This document shows positions 24,966 to 36,327 of a DNA stretch of 64,000 nt, one piece after another. The stretch covers positions 141,857,450-141,921,449 of the forward strand of contig OX578134.1 in assembly GCA_951213105.1 (NCBI GenBank). Direction: 5' to 3'. The notes beneath the pieces are model-generated. The model saw only the letters and a list, made by a program, of their open reading frames with translations. It was not told the DNA's origin and did not search any database. Position 1 is the first letter of the stretch, and each line of letters starts with the position of its first letter. This stretch comes from Amaurobius ferox. Lineage: Eukaryota; Arthropoda; Arachnida; Araneae; Amaurobiidae. The position numbers and the translations under genes are program-made.

Positions 24966-26720
24966 TGGATGTTTCTGGCAGGCATACTCGATTTTGAGTA
25001 GAAGTTTAACAACAACAGATATATTTCTGAAGCTTGCTAGGAAATAAGTAATAACTTTGGGCAAGGTAATTCCAGTAAAATTAAAGACTGCCTAGATGAA
25101 TGTTCACATGTTACAAAAGTGCGTAGATAAATCTTATTAAGAGGGGATTTTTTCCTGATTTGATACTTGGGAAATCTTTATAGGTAAGGATAGAAAGACG
25201 TCAAAAATCCAAAGCTATTATGAAAATACTTCATCCTCTCATTCAAATGCTCTAAGTCCATAAAATGATGCTAATATATTTGAAGTAGAATATTGCAGGC
25301 AAAAAGCTAATATGCCTAACTGTATTTATTATTACGTACCGAGAACCCGTTAAAAATCAAAGGTGTCTCAATAAAAATATTCCAAGCAGTAATATGCAAC
25401 ATAGTTATGTAATTATGATCATTAAAATGTTTTTTATTCTGTTGCTAAATTATTACAATTACGGGAAGTATCATTCACTTTATCAAAGTATCTCACCTGT
25501 ATTAAATCCCAAGTTTCGATCTCAATTGCTTTTATAATTATTGACTAGTATACCTAATCCTATATCTTTTTCTCGTTAAAAAGGGGTGTTTTTAGATATA
25601 TGACACTTCGTACATTTTGGCGTGAGTCACCCCTACAGAAGTAAATATTTGAAAACTGAAATGTGCTTAAAATGGGCGTGTCAGACAGGCACACATACAC
25701 TTAGCAACTAGTACATTGCAGTTTTTATAAATTTACTGTCAAGAGAGCAGTTCATACTCAAGTGTTTATTTAGAAGCAAATGCAATTATTTTTCTAATAA
25801 TATATTCCATATAAAATAAGTGTTTATCTAAATAATTGACTGATAGTTTTATGATTTAAAAAAATGTTAGGAATATTTAGACTTTCTGTATGTTTGACAT
25901 CGTTTAAAATAAAGAAAAATTCTGAAGATTGCGAAACTAGTACGGTATTTTACTCATGTATCAGCATTCATTCGTTAGATATGTTTTCCGCAAACTCACT
26001 GACTTACATTTATACAGATATACCATTTAAAATCATTCTATTTAACATATTCTATTTAACTTCATTGCTCTAAATGTGTAATTTCATATATGAGTATACA
26101 TTTTGAATGCAATATCTGACTGTTTGCATGAAAATAGTCTCGTTTAAGTTGCTTCTGAAGTAATGTGGTTTATAGACATTACCCCAACAACTGCATCTGC
26201 TTGTGAATGACGAGATACATTTTCATTACGCACTGGGTTTTAGAAATTCAGAGGGGTTGTAATTTCTTTTTAATAAAAAACAATTATTTAAACATAAAAA
26301 TGGTTTATATCCCCCAAATGTTAAAATTCTCAAACCAATACGATTGATACAAACAATCTCTGCAATCAACCCAATAACTTAAGTTGTTTTTCAGTGCATT
26401 AATGCTTTAACTGATTGCAAATAGCAAAAATCCAGTCTTTGTATGGGTTGGTGCATATGCAATATGCGAGCTGTGAAAGATTTCACATTTTATATACAAA
26501 AAAATTATTTCAGTATTTGAAAATCTCAATACAAAAAAGCATGCATTTTTCGAATTTGAATAAAAATAAAACAATTCATAGTACAGAAAGAAACTGACAT
26601 TAAGGTAACCCATTTAAATTACAAAAATGTATTTTATATACAGGAGTACGTTTAGATCACAATGCATGCAAGTGCACTGGGTTTGTTAAGTTGTTTAAAA
26701 GTTGCTGTTTGGTGCAAGAT
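24966..26720. other. Noncoding stretch
   Basis: No gene, RNA or clear repeat is recognised. Short open frames at 25864-26073 and 26407-26613 have AT-driven composition and no family resemblance. Confidence 0.45.
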
Positions 26721-26724
26721 GCAG

Positions 26725-27250
26725 GAAGCGTAGTGAGCATGCGCAGTTTATCAACTGGCGTTTCGCTCTGTTAAGTTCTTTGAATAAGTGATATCGTGAT
26801 TCTGCAAATATGGGTGCAATTTTGCGTATGTATGCAAAAGTTCATCTTCCTACCTATTGTTTGTTCAACCCAAACCGTCTGACATACCAAAATATGTAAG
26901 GTAGCTTTTTGGACGGCTGGGACAGTGCCACACATTTTAGACCGGAATCCAGTGGGCGCGGCATCCACAGTGGCTAAACGCTTCTTCCCGTACGACCAAC
27001 CTATCGGAAAGACTTACCCACATGTTTACCGTGCCCGTACTCTGCTTCAAAACGGGGACAGTTTACACAGAGCTGAGAATCGAACTCTGGTCATCCGAGT
27101 TCAATCCTCGCTCTTTAACCACTGGACTGTTCCATCCTCTTGCAACCTGTAGTTTTCGAGTAAAAAGTGTAATACAATTTAGACAAATGTTGATTCGGTT
27201 CTTTATGAATGAGAAGTAATATACTTTGCCTTACTCGCCCACAATCATCG
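26725..27250 (+). repeat. Repeat pair D, copy 1, split by a SINE
   Basis: Matches 33750-33975 in the same direction (GTGAGCATGCG, TTTCG, TATGTATNAAAG, CTTCC, then AGTTTTNGAGTAAAA and GAATTCAGNCAAAT-like landmarks). The match is interrupted exactly at 26860-27149, where a SINE is inserted. The second copy preserves the empty site. Confidence 0.7.
26860..27149 (-). mobile_element. tRNA-derived SINE nested in repeat D
   Basis: In minus sense it starts with a tRNA-like head, GTCCAGTGGTTAAAGAGC (A box), then B box AGAGTTCGATTCTC (complement at 27075-27088). About 200 bp of GC-richer body follows. The boundaries are set by comparison with the uninterrupted paralogue near 33880. A clean target-site duplication is not visible. 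The family differs from the SINEs at 5.3, 30.6 and 63.4 kb. Confidence 0.75.
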
Positions 27251-29640
27251 TAAATACAAGTGTATTTGTTATTTGTAAGCATCCTTAAAAGCTGCACTTA
27301 ACAAAGTCCTAAACTCAATTTTGAAATTTCCGACAACATTCCTTTCCCTGTAAACCATCATATATTATCTATCAATAATAACTCAGTACGTTACTGTTTT
27401 AACGGGATTATGATATATTTGTTACATATTCTTCTATGTAATGAAATTAGCACGAAAATGTACAAATATATTGCTTAAACAAAAAATAAATATATTAATA
27501 CTTTTTTATACTACATGGCTCAAATTTTTATCCTAAAACAGTATAACATGCTTATTCAGTGAAAATGGATTTTCCAAGAGGAGGAAGTGAAACAAATATA
27601 ATTACGACTCTAAACAATTTTATTATTCTTTTTAGCAAATTCTGTTTTTGTCTAAACCGCAAATCAAAATAATTATCATTCAAGTTTTTTTATCGTAATA
27701 TATTTTCCCTTATCACAATATCGTATATTTTATTTTTTGATGAAAGAAAACTGCAGTGGCGTGACACACGCAAACTGTCATAGCTATTTGTGAAACAGAA
27801 GCCCTTCTAAAGTCTTAAACGCTTCCCGTCTTTAAGGTTCCATTTTATGAACATTGTGCAGCGGTTACGTGGGATAAATATTTTATATAACATACTAAAC
27901 TATACTTATTCTCACTTTATTTTAAGAAACTAAAAATTTATCGCGTTTAAATCCTAAATAATAATTGCCATGTAAATGATTTTACGCTAAAATATCTGAA
28001 AACAAAACATTTTTAATAGAGACTTCACGCATTAACAACTGGTAAGTACACTTCTTTTTTGCAGACCTGATTCGTATAATGATACGAATTTTGGATAAAA
28101 AATGGTAGTGACGTGTTGAGAACCGGATGTGTAAATCCGCAGTGAAACCTACAACCCCTATGTAATTCTATGCTGACTCCGTATTCGACATGACCTAAGC
28201 TCTATCTGTTTTCACATCCGGAGAAATTTATATTTCAAGTAAATATTTTTAACATGAATTGAAAAAAAATCCGCAAGTGGTAATCATTAGTGAACCTCCT
28301 ACCTCCTCCATAATTTTGTGCTGCATTCATGTAAGTTATCATCTAAGTTCTATCTATAGAAAAATAGGTGTTTCAAGACTAATATCTGAACAGAAAGTGA
28401 AAAGCGAAATTCTTAAGGGAATGTATAGGGAATTCACTAAGAATCTCCATTTATTGTCTTTATACCATTTCGGTTCTTTTACCATCCTGGTTATTTTACC
28501 ATTCCAGTTCTTTTACCATTTTACCATTACCTTTTACCAGAAATTATCATTTAACTTGAAACGTTTATATATATAAATTGGCTATAGATAGAACTTGTAA
28601 TATTAGTTACAATAATTGATATAGATTCAGCATAAAATTTCGGAGTAGGTAGGGTAATTCACAAATAATGTTCACCTCTGGTTTCTTTTCTATTACTAGA
28701 AAATACATCCTTAATTTTTATTGAAACTTCTATGTTTCAGGATTGGCTATAGATAACTCTTGATTAAGATGGTAGAGCTTAACTTAGATGATAGTTCATG
28801 ATTATCATCTTAGCTAGCTCTGTTGGATTGCAGAATAGCTCTATTGGATTAGATCTATCTTTATTGGGTTGGATATTCAATCTGTACTAGATTCAACAAT
28901 AGATTTGGGAGGGGTTATGAGACTCACTAAGGATTTCTACTTCTGGTGTTGGAGATGATACTTCCGATTAAAGAAAATTCAATTTTCATTCAAACAACTA
29001 TTTCTCGGAATCTGCTAGTTTATATGATGTCTCATGTGGATTCCACATCAAATTCTGGAGGCGTTATGAGGTTCATTGAGGACTCCTATTTCCGGATCTT
29101 TCTCCCCCTCATATTCAAAAATTTTTATTGAAATATTTATTTCTCAAACTTGATTATAGATAGGGGTTAAATGATGACTGATATGAATTTAGCATCATTA
29201 ATAATACAGAGGAGGTTAATGCTTCACTAACTGTTTTCATTTTTGGTTTTTGTCACTTCCAGTTCAAAATGTTTTGTCTCGGGATTTTCTGTCAGTGGAG
29301 CTCAGTTGATCACAGATATGGATTCGGCCTCAATTATCGGAGATACTTCTGTTTTCCTCTGAAAATCTTTACGACTGTACGAAGTATGTATTCAAAAGAT
29401 AAATAACATACTTGATGATTTCGTCAAAAATGAAGGGTATACATCATTCACCACCATATGAAGGCTCACTTGTACAAATTTTAATATAAAATTATCTATA
29501 TATGATTTTTATTAATTTTTTATAATAAAATACAACTAGTTACCAGGAACAAACGTGATTTGTTACATAAATTTTTATTATATTTCCGAAACGCAGCTTT
29601 TATACCTAATACATACTATTCATTTCTACTCGGTAAATAG
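27251..29640. other. Noncoding stretch
   Basis: No gene is supported. Between 28300 and 29350 loosely similar segments recur (for example TTCACTAAGAATCTCCA, CTCACTAAGGATTTCTA and TTCATTGAGGACTCCTA, each followed by CTTTT/ATTGAAA phrases). This suggests an old degenerate tandem repeat of about 300 bp. The 105-codon frame at 28259-28576 lies in this repeat and looks incidental. Confidence 0.4.
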
Positions 29641-29649
29641 CCAGGGCTT

Positions 29650-30070
29650 TTTAGCAATGCCGTGTCAGCACGGAAGCAGTTATATCCATTTACGAAACAA
29701 GATCTGTTCTTCGAGAGTTGCATACTCACCATATTTAAATATCCTCAATTTCCTAAAAATTGTAATTCGGTAATGTAGATTAATTGTTGTCATTTCATGC
29801 AGCAAATTTGGTTTTGTCACGCTAACTTTAGGACGGGGAGCTTTGAAGTTGAAACAAATTTAATTGTTGCAAACATTTGTTACAAAACTGTCAAACAACT
29901 CCCAGGTGCTTATGCTATTAAGCAAATTGAAGTATTGATGGAAATGGAATAATGAATTGAGATTAGAATCTAGGATAAGGGAGAAGAAAAATTAATTTCC
30001 AAAGTGACATTAATATAAATTATGAGTCATGTATATTTGACAAGTATGTGGAATTTCGTTCGATTATGAT
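29650..30070 (+). repeat. Repeat family B, copy 1
   Basis: Shares with the 552-bp repeat at 46391 the landmarks GCAATGCCGTG, TTGTAATTCGGTAATG, TCATGCAGCAAATTTGG, TTGTCACGCTAAC, CTGTCAAAC, ATTAAGCAAATTGAA and GACATTAATATAAATTATGA, in the same order and direction. Confidence 0.7.
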
Positions 30071-30579
30071 AAAGCGTTTCATTAAATACATTAATATTTT
30101 TAATTAATTCCAGCCATGGTATAAACATTTGATAGCTATGCTTAAGAGAGGAGTATTAATTTTTTATAGTAGACAAAATATTTGAGTTTTAAAACTGAAA
30201 TTACTTAATAAATTTATATTTATACGAAAGAAATAACTATGTATGTAGAGATTAATTGATAGACAGCAAAAGCACATGGGATATTTTTCAAATACATTTT
30301 CTACCTTAAACTCCAATTAGTAACAACCTCCCCCCCCCCTTATTGACAGATACGATGCGTTCGTATCTGCGTGGATTCATCAAAACCAAAATTTACAAAC
30401 TTTAGTACCACCACCAAAAATAATAATATTTCTTGTATATAAATAGGAAGTCAGAACTACACACTTAAATTAATATCACATATGTGCATTTCGTTTTAAA
30501 TAAAAAATATTAAACTCGAATAATAAATAGTAAGTAATATTATTAAAATTATATTATTGAAATTATTGATTAGCAAAGT

Positions 30580-30703
30580 TGTAAAAAACCTTGCGGCCCC
30601 AATCGGGAATCGAACCCTAGATCTACGAACTGGCCAGCCAGCGCTCTACCGTTGAGCTACTGTGACGAAATTGCAAGCTCTTATCACCGAAGGGGACTCT
30701 GCA
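30580..30703 (-). mobile_element. tRNA-like SINE unit 1
   Basis: In minus sense: GTAGCTCAACGGTAGAGCG (A box region) and GGGTTCGATTCCCG (B box, complement at about 30605-30618), with flanking sequence shared with unit 2. It is tRNA-like but lacks a full cloverleaf acceptor stem, so it is read as a SINE, not a tRNA gene. Confidence 0.7.
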
Positions 30704-30933
30704 CTCTCCACCATCTAATACAAATTGTCGGGCAACTGGAAATCTGACTGACTACCTCCTGCTACTTTCTTTTATTACTATTTTTACCCAAGTTAGTATC
30801 CTGCGTGGTCGTTATCCTCACAATTTGAAATTGGCACTTAAGAGTTCACTGAATCCGTACTAGTCATGCTAGCGTAACTTTCAGACCTTCAACATATTTG
30901 CACTAGCCTACAGGGTTGATTTGTTGATGTACC

Positions 30934-31059
30934 ATTGTAAAGAATCTTGCTGTCCCAACTGGGAATCGAAACCTGGTTCTCCGAACTGGCTAGTCGACGC
31001 TCTACCGTTGAGCTACTAGAACGACATTGCAAGCTCTTGTCATCGAAGTGTACACTGCA
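30934..31059 (-). mobile_element. tRNA-like SINE unit 2
   Basis: A second copy of the 30580-30703 unit, roughly four-fifths identical by eye, in the same direction and starting 354 bp further on. It includes the sequence on both sides of the tRNA-like part (GCAAGCTCTTNTCA on one side and TTGTAAAGAATCTTGC on the other). The B box is slightly damaged (GGTTTCGATTCCC). Confidence 0.7.
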
Positions 31060-32020
31060 AAGTGTTTGATGTATTACTTGTATTTGTTTGATATACTTTA
31101 GTTTCTTATATCTGGCTCTGTTTACCTAATTCAAAACGTCAATTTGGTTCCAAGTTGAGTTTCATTCTATATTTGTTTTAAAATCATGCTTTGCTTAAGT
31201 ATGTTGAATAATGTGACATTAAAAATGTAACTACTTTTTCTAAAATGTCTCTAAATTTTTATTAATATAATCCAGAAGTGCGAGTACGTACGTTTTTCCA
31301 ATCGACGCTAGTTACTTAGAGTTACATAGAAAATAAACTTAATTGAAAATAAGCACTAATTTTAGATGGTAAAATTTTTATACTGTATATTGCACAAATT
31401 ATCCATGTACCATGAGTCGTTGTCTGGCGTACCACTGGCTGAGAACCACTGGGACAGACAACATCTTTATCGCAAAATTGACTATTACCATAAATCCACG
31501 GACGATTGTTAGCTCTCTGTGTTTACTTTCGTATACTTTAAGAATAAAATCATTTATTATCTGCAGAAAGACTTTCTGAAAAAATAACTTACAAGAGAAA
31601 AGTAAGTTCATTTCAATTATAAAGGAAAAAAAAGAAATTCATAAACCGGTGATATTCCAACAGTATCTAACCAGATAATTTTGTAATTTTTATGAATGAT
31701 TGCAATTTGAGACGGGAAAATCTCATTCTTACCCTATTAGGCGGTATATTCTATCAACCTACATTACATTTAGCATTAGCAGCTTCTATGTACTCAAAAG
31801 AAAGTTTTATACTTGCAGGCAAATCAATTTTTATCGATATTATTAAATGCAAATGTAGAGATGATTAAATATAGTATTACCATTAAATGCAATACATTGG
31901 TCTGTTATATGCATACAAGTCATTTGTTTCATAAAGTTTAATTTTCTGTCTAATGAGGCTCTTCCCTATCGCGTTTTTACTAATTTTGGCTCTCAACTTT
32001 ACTTTATGTTGAAAAAAACT
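31060..32020. other. Noncoding stretch
   Basis: No gene is supported. The minus-strand frame at 31399-31611 contains a widely distributed repeat-like phrase (GTGGTTCTCAGCCAGTGGTA) and is not taken as coding. Confidence 0.45.
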
Positions 32021-32024
32021 AGTG

Positions 32025-32350
32025 TTCCTTACTGTCGTGACGACACGCATGTTGCCATATCTATTTACGAAGTATAATTCTATAGAAGAGAATTGGGCAC
32101 TTCCTGTGCCTAATCCCTCAAAATCTACTGAAAACTTGAATGCATTAATATAGATTAAATCGTGTTGTCCCTTGCAAAAAATTTTGTTTTATCAGGCTAG
32201 TTTGAGATGAGTTGCTTTCAAGTCGAATAATATTCAATTTCTGCAAAAATATATGTTTCATGTGAAAAAAAACTAACAGATGTCTATGAAATTAACCAAT
32301 TTGAAGTAATGATGGAGAGATAAGGCTTTCTTGCGATTGGAGTACCTTGG
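32025..32350 (+). repeat. Repeat family B, copy 2
   Basis: A diverged copy with TAGATTAAAT, TTTTGTTTTATCAGGCTAG, GAGATGAGTTGCTTTCAAG and ACCAATTTGAAGTAATGATGG landmarks in family order, same direction. Confidence 0.5.
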
Positions 32351-32729
32351 TAATATATTACAGGATAGTGAATTGTTTTCGTAAATAGCATCTACAAGTG
32401 GTAAACAAAACATTGTAGTATATTTTATTTTCGTATAATATTTACTAGCAGTATACCAGTGTTCACACGGTATAAATAACGTAAAGAAAAAGCTTTAAAT
32501 TCACAATTTGCGGTAAACTTTAGTCTTTGTTTAAACTATTATAATAATTATCATAGAGGTGAGTTCTTACGCGCTGCGATAAACATAAATATATAAGTAG
32601 AGCTGATAAGTTTATTTATATAGCTAATAAAGATTTTACAATTAAACAATAACATATTCCTGAACTACAATAAAAATAAAAACATCTTCAGCAATACTTG
32701 ATGAATCTTATCTGCAATATAATATTCCT

Positions 32730-33250
32730 TATGCAGTGAGAGCGTGGTTCCATGATTCTGGAACACCGCTCTCAGTGAGTTTTGTGACTTTTGTTCCTAA
32801 CGTTTATGGATCCTACGTTAAGTCTTACTGCGCGAAAAATAGAAATGTCCAACACTTTATGGCTGAGCGTACAAAATATGTCATTTTTTATTTTTTACAA
32901 AAGACGATCTGGCAATCAAGTGAGATATATTCGTAAACTGCCTCAACTTTTCCAAAATTGAAATTCAATAAAACAGATTAAATGTTGCTATGCAGAAAAT
33001 TTTATTTTGCAAAGCTGAATTTTAAGATGACGCGGTTTTAAGTTCCATTTCCATTAAATTAAATCCCTGGTAAACATTTTCAAACATGTCAAACGCTCTC
33101 CAAGTGTTTACGATTAAAGAAAAAATAAATATTTAAATTGAAACAGATGACTTCAGCAGAAGAAGGATTTTGAAAATAGTGTGTTGGCATTAATTCTAAA
33201 GTAGTGCTAATAGAATCTAGCTGCGTATGTTTAATATGCATTATTTCTTA
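32730..33250 (+). repeat. Repeat family B, copy 3
   Basis: A diverged copy with CAGATTAAATGTTGCTATGC, TTTATTTTGCAAAGCT, AAGATGACGCGGTTTTAAG, CATGTCAAACGCTCTCCAAG and TTTAAATTGAAACAG. Same direction. Confidence 0.5.
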
Positions 33251-33670
33251 TGAGCCTCAATAATAGAAAACTTTTCTTGGACAATGTTGCTTTGTGAACA
33301 GGCGAAATGTATCCTATATTTTTAGTTATTACGTAATAGTTATTAGAAATTAATTTATAAAATGCATATGTATTTATGTTTAAAGGCTATAATTATTATT
33401 GTTTCGGTTTTTGTAAAAAAAGGCTCTCGTCTAACAATACATTATTGCCTTTAATTATTTTGATAATACAGTAGCAAAGGCCTGGCTATGAATTTTCTCG
33501 CGCGTATGAAGTTTGGAAACCGTGGAATATTTCAAATTAAAACTTAATTTAAAAAATAAATTATGAAATCAGACGTGCAAATAAATAATTTCAACAGTTA
33601 AGAATCTTTATACAAAAAATAATATGACTTTTTAGAATTAAATTGATAATAAAGCTTAATATTGGATTGT

Positions 33671-33730
33671 TAACTTTGTACAATGTTTTCTAACTTTGTA
33701 CAATGTTTTCTAACTTTGTACAATGTTTTC
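33671..33730 (+). repeat. Three perfect 20-bp tandem copies
   Basis: TAACTTTGTACAATGTTTTC occurs three times head to tail without a mismatch. Confidence 0.95.
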
Positions 33731-33749
33731 TTACATGCTATGTACAAGA

Positions 33750-33975
33750 AGAGCTGTGAGCATGCGTAGTAAGAAAGTTGATGTTTCGTCCTGCTATAAT
33801 TTGTTTTGATAATTGAAATTCTAATGCTGAAAGTCTGCGGATAATTTCACGTATGTATCAAAGTTTTATCCTTCCACCAATTGTAGTTTTTGAGTAAAAG
33901 AGGTAACAGAATTCAGGCAAATATTGATAGTTTTCGTAAGGAATAGAGAAGATACTTCTCTTCATTCGTCCATAA
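33750..33975 (+). repeat. Repeat pair D, copy 2 (uninterrupted)
   Basis: The paralogue of 26725-27250 that lacks the SINE. It provides the empty-site sequence CCACCAATTG|TAGTTTTTGAG. Confidence 0.7.
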
Positions 33976-34195
33976 TATAAAATCTTAATGTATATAGTGC
34001 TACCAGGAGGATTTTATAATAGATGTTAATAAATAAACATCTAAGGAAATTATTTTATCTAAATTTCCAGTGTTTATACATAATTTTTCTCTTTTACAAT
34101 GACCCTGGACACTTACCACATAAAAATGTAAGTTCGAAAAATGTTCTTACATTCGAAAAATGTCCTAGATATACTAATTTATTTGCGATTACTGT

Positions 34196-34232
34196 AACAC
34201 ACACACACAATTTATATATATATATATGTGTG

Positions 34233-34286
<54 letters not shown>

Positions 34287-34311
34287 CACATATATATATA
34301 TATATATATAG
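34196..34311. repeat. CA/TA microsatellite with inverted GTGTGT/ACACA blocks
   Basis: An AC run then TA, with ATATGTGTGTAATAT near the left and ATATTACACATAT near the right, so the array is itself roughly palindromic. It bounds the 3' end of RT element E2. Confidence 0.9.
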
Positions 34312-34447
34312 AACTATACAAATATGAAAAATACGTAAAAATATAATATAATACCACTCAGAAAAAGGCGCAATGCAGCACTATATACTGAAGCAGGATA
34401 TAACTAATTTAAACGATTTGAAAAAAGGAAAGGGGGGAAAACCATAT

Positions 34448-34542
34448 GAATTGCATAAAAATGGCTGAGAGGGATAGCGACCTCTCATTCCCGTTTTAAG
34501 TACTTTTCGTCTAGACAACGCCCACGGATACCAATGCAATTC
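34448..34542 (-). ncRNA. Conserved 3' RNA structure of the RT family (E2 copy)
   Basis: The outer stem is GAATTGCAT (34448-34456) with ATGCAATTC (34534-34542). The inner hairpin is GAGAGG, loop GATAGCGA, CCTCTC (34467-34486), perfect, then A and TTCCCG. CACGG on the plus strand can pair with part of the CCCGTTTT side through a bulged stem. The outer and inner stems differ in sequence from the copies at 38.3 and 39.2 kb but keep pairing. Confidence 0.6.
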
Positions 34543-34744
34543 AATGACAGATCCCCGGAGCATGTGCAAAAATGAAAGCTCCAAAATGCAGAAAAGGAGG
34601 CCTCAGAATGCAGACAGAAAGAAGACAGAAATGGAACGACGAAATCACACTGGCAATGATGCTACCGACTAAAACGTATCGCCCGTTTCGCCATATGTAG
34701 TATGTACCCATACGCATGCGTACCTCGATTATTCAAATATGATG

Positions 34745-35800
34745 TCATATTCTCAAGTCATTAAAGAATGAATAATCCTCTTCTTTAAAGAAATAATTGT
34801 AAATATCTTTAAGGAAATTCCGTGGGTAATGATTTTTAAGTGCTTCCTGTAAAATGAGTTTGTTACACGTGAGACAATCTTTTTTGAAAGTATTATTATT
34901 ACGATTTCTTCTCAGATGTCCTGTTATGATGTTACGGAAAATATTCCTAGTCAAATTCGACTTCCATCCAATTATTTGGTTAATCTTCATATCATAATCA
35001 TTACGTTTATTGTACAGAACTGTATGAATTCCATTTTTATGTTTGTATCTAATGGTTATGTCCAGGAAATTAACTTCGTTTTTGACACAATTAGGGTTCT
35101 TGATAAGATCCAATTCCGGAGGATAAAAGTCAAATTCAAATTCAGGAGTATTTGAGTAATGGCCTAAAATCACATCGTCCACATATCTGTAATATGGCAT
35201 TTCATATAATACATGATTATTCCTTTCGAAATATGTTAAATATATGTCAGCCAGGACTGATGAACAGCCCCCACCCATAGGAATACCCCTAATTTGTTGA
35301 TAAAAGACTCCACCGTTACATAATATGTTCTCAAACAAAACGATCTGAATTAAATCCATATACCTACATAAAGTGATTACTTTTTTAAGATTGTATTCTG
35401 TATGCACCAGTAAAAGTATTTCATGCAATTTTTTAAGATCAATGTTGTTGAAAAGGTCCCGGAAGTCATAACTGGTGAACAGTATATCTTTATTGCAATA
35501 CTTCAGTCGTTTAATTACTTCAGAGCTGTTTTTTATGATTATTGGATTTTGTACTAATAAAGCTTTATATGCAGGTTTAAGTATATTCATAAGTTTTTTG
35601 TTAGCCAATGTAATATATGTATTACATCCTACAGTTACCGTACGAAATTTCACGGGTGTTTTATGCAGTTTTGGAATGAGTACTAAATAAGGAAAGGACA
35701 CATTTTTTAAATTGATGCCAATTCTTTTATATAGAGCCCTGATTTTATTTGTCATCACAGTTAAATTATAAGGTAAAGGTTTGTACATTGTGGGTTCCAT
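34745..35800 (-). CDS. Reverse transcriptase, Penelope type, 5'-truncated (E2)
   Basis: 351 open codons. In order: PKLHKTPVKFRTVTVG (about residues 44-59, the PK-x-HK and R-x-V signature of Penelope-like RTs), motif A YDFRDLFNNIDL (about 115-126), motif B RGIPMGGGCSSVLADIY (about 172-188), catalytic YRYVDDVIL (about 201-209), VNFLDITI (about 240-247), then YNKRND, a WKSNLTRNIFRNI helix and YPRNFLKDIYNYF at the end. Both YVDD aspartates and the motif A aspartate are present, so the fold could be active if the N-terminus were not cut. No endonuclease follows the RT. An N-terminal one, as in the permuted Naiad group, cannot be excluded because all copies here lack their 5' ends. The start shown is the first methionine after the inversion breakpoint and is not the natural start. 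Confidence 0.8.
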   Translation of the reverse strand: MEPTMYKPLPYNLTVMTNKIRALYKRIGINLKNVSFPYLVLIPKLHKTPVKFRTVTVGCNTYITLANKKLMNILKPAYKALLVQNPIIIKNSSEVIKRLKYCNKDILFTSYDFRDLFNNIDLKKLHEILLLVHTEYNLKKVITLCRYMDLIQIVLFENILCNGGVFYQQIRGIPMGGGCSSVLADIYLTYFERNNHVLYEMPYYRYVDDVILGHYSNTPEFEFDFYPPELDLIKNPNCVKNEVNFLDITIRYKHKNGIHTVLYNKRNDYDMKINQIIGWKSNLTRNIFRNIITGHLRRNRNNNTFKKDCLTCNKLILQEALKNHYPRNFLKDIYNYFFKEEDYSFFNDLRI

Positions 35801-35811
35801 ATAAGATTTCT

Positions 35812-35940
35812 ACGTTCTAAGACGTTTTGTGATCACATATACTGATAAAGTGGTATCGAATTACGCAATTACCTGCAAACCTTATTACATAGAAATCTTA
35901 CAGAAATCTTATATGGAACCCACAATGTACAAACCTTTAC
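35812..35940 (+). pseudogene. Inverted upstream RT segment of E2
   Basis: The plus-strand frame reads VITYTDKVV, then YYIEILQKSYMEPTMYKPL, the last residues being the same as the first residues of the minus-strand RT. The DK and YY-x-x-IL-x-x-x-Y pattern fits the N-terminal RT segment that precedes PKLHK in Penelope-like proteins. It is the missing 5' neighbour of E2, flipped. After 35940 the sequence becomes unrelated. Confidence 0.6.
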
Positions 35941-36184
35941 TTTGGATGGCTTTTATACCACCAACAATCATCAATGAAAACAACAAAACCCTTGGAAAGA
36001 TGCACATGAAAAACATAATACAAATTCACTCAATTGACTATCTATTAACCAAACACCATACTTCAATGTGTATTCCACTTCTCTTTTCCTAGTAATCAAT
36101 ACTATTTCTCACTTGAATAAATAAACTGTAAAACTCTTAACACCACTACGTGTTACCTTGTCTTTAACTTTTTCACGAACTCAG

Positions 36185-36285
36185 GAAATACGATTACTAT
36201 ACGAATATAATATACGATTACTATACGAATATAATATACGATTACTATACTATATAGCATACTATATAGTATAGTAATACGCAGA
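36185..36285. repeat. 24-bp tandem repeat and AT palindrome
   Basis: A 24-bp unit containing TACGATTACTATACGAATA occurs twice with a third partial copy. It leads into TACTATATAGCATACTATATAG and TATAGTAATACG, an imperfect palindrome of the unit. It lies immediately before the next RT pseudogene. Confidence 0.8.
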
Positions 36286-36327
36286 TACTATAACGAACTA
36301 CTATACAATTGTTGTAATGACGTAAAT

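Larger units (their letters stand above)
34312..35940 (-). mobile_element. Penelope-type retroelement E2 with 5' inversion
   Basis: The best preserved RT element. In minus sense it has an open RT (35800 to 34745), then about 430 bp of 3' region with the conserved structure, ending at a TA array. At its 5' end, 35812-35940 carries the next upstream coding portion in the opposite (plus) direction. A 39-bp inverted duplication (35773-35811 with 35902-35940) marks the switch. This is the footprint of a 5' inversion during target-primed reverse transcription, as known for LINEs and Penelope-like elements. Confidence 0.72.

Noticed and set aside
30595..30665. A tRNA gene
   Set aside because: A and B boxes are present but the acceptor stem does not close and the same unit recurs with flanks at 30.9 kb, so it is read as a SINE.
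31399..31611. A second Dscam-like exon (frame with KVYES and VRG)
   Set aside because: It lacks the core cysteine and PS motif, and overlaps a repeat-like phrase (GTGGTTCTCAGCCAGTGGTA).
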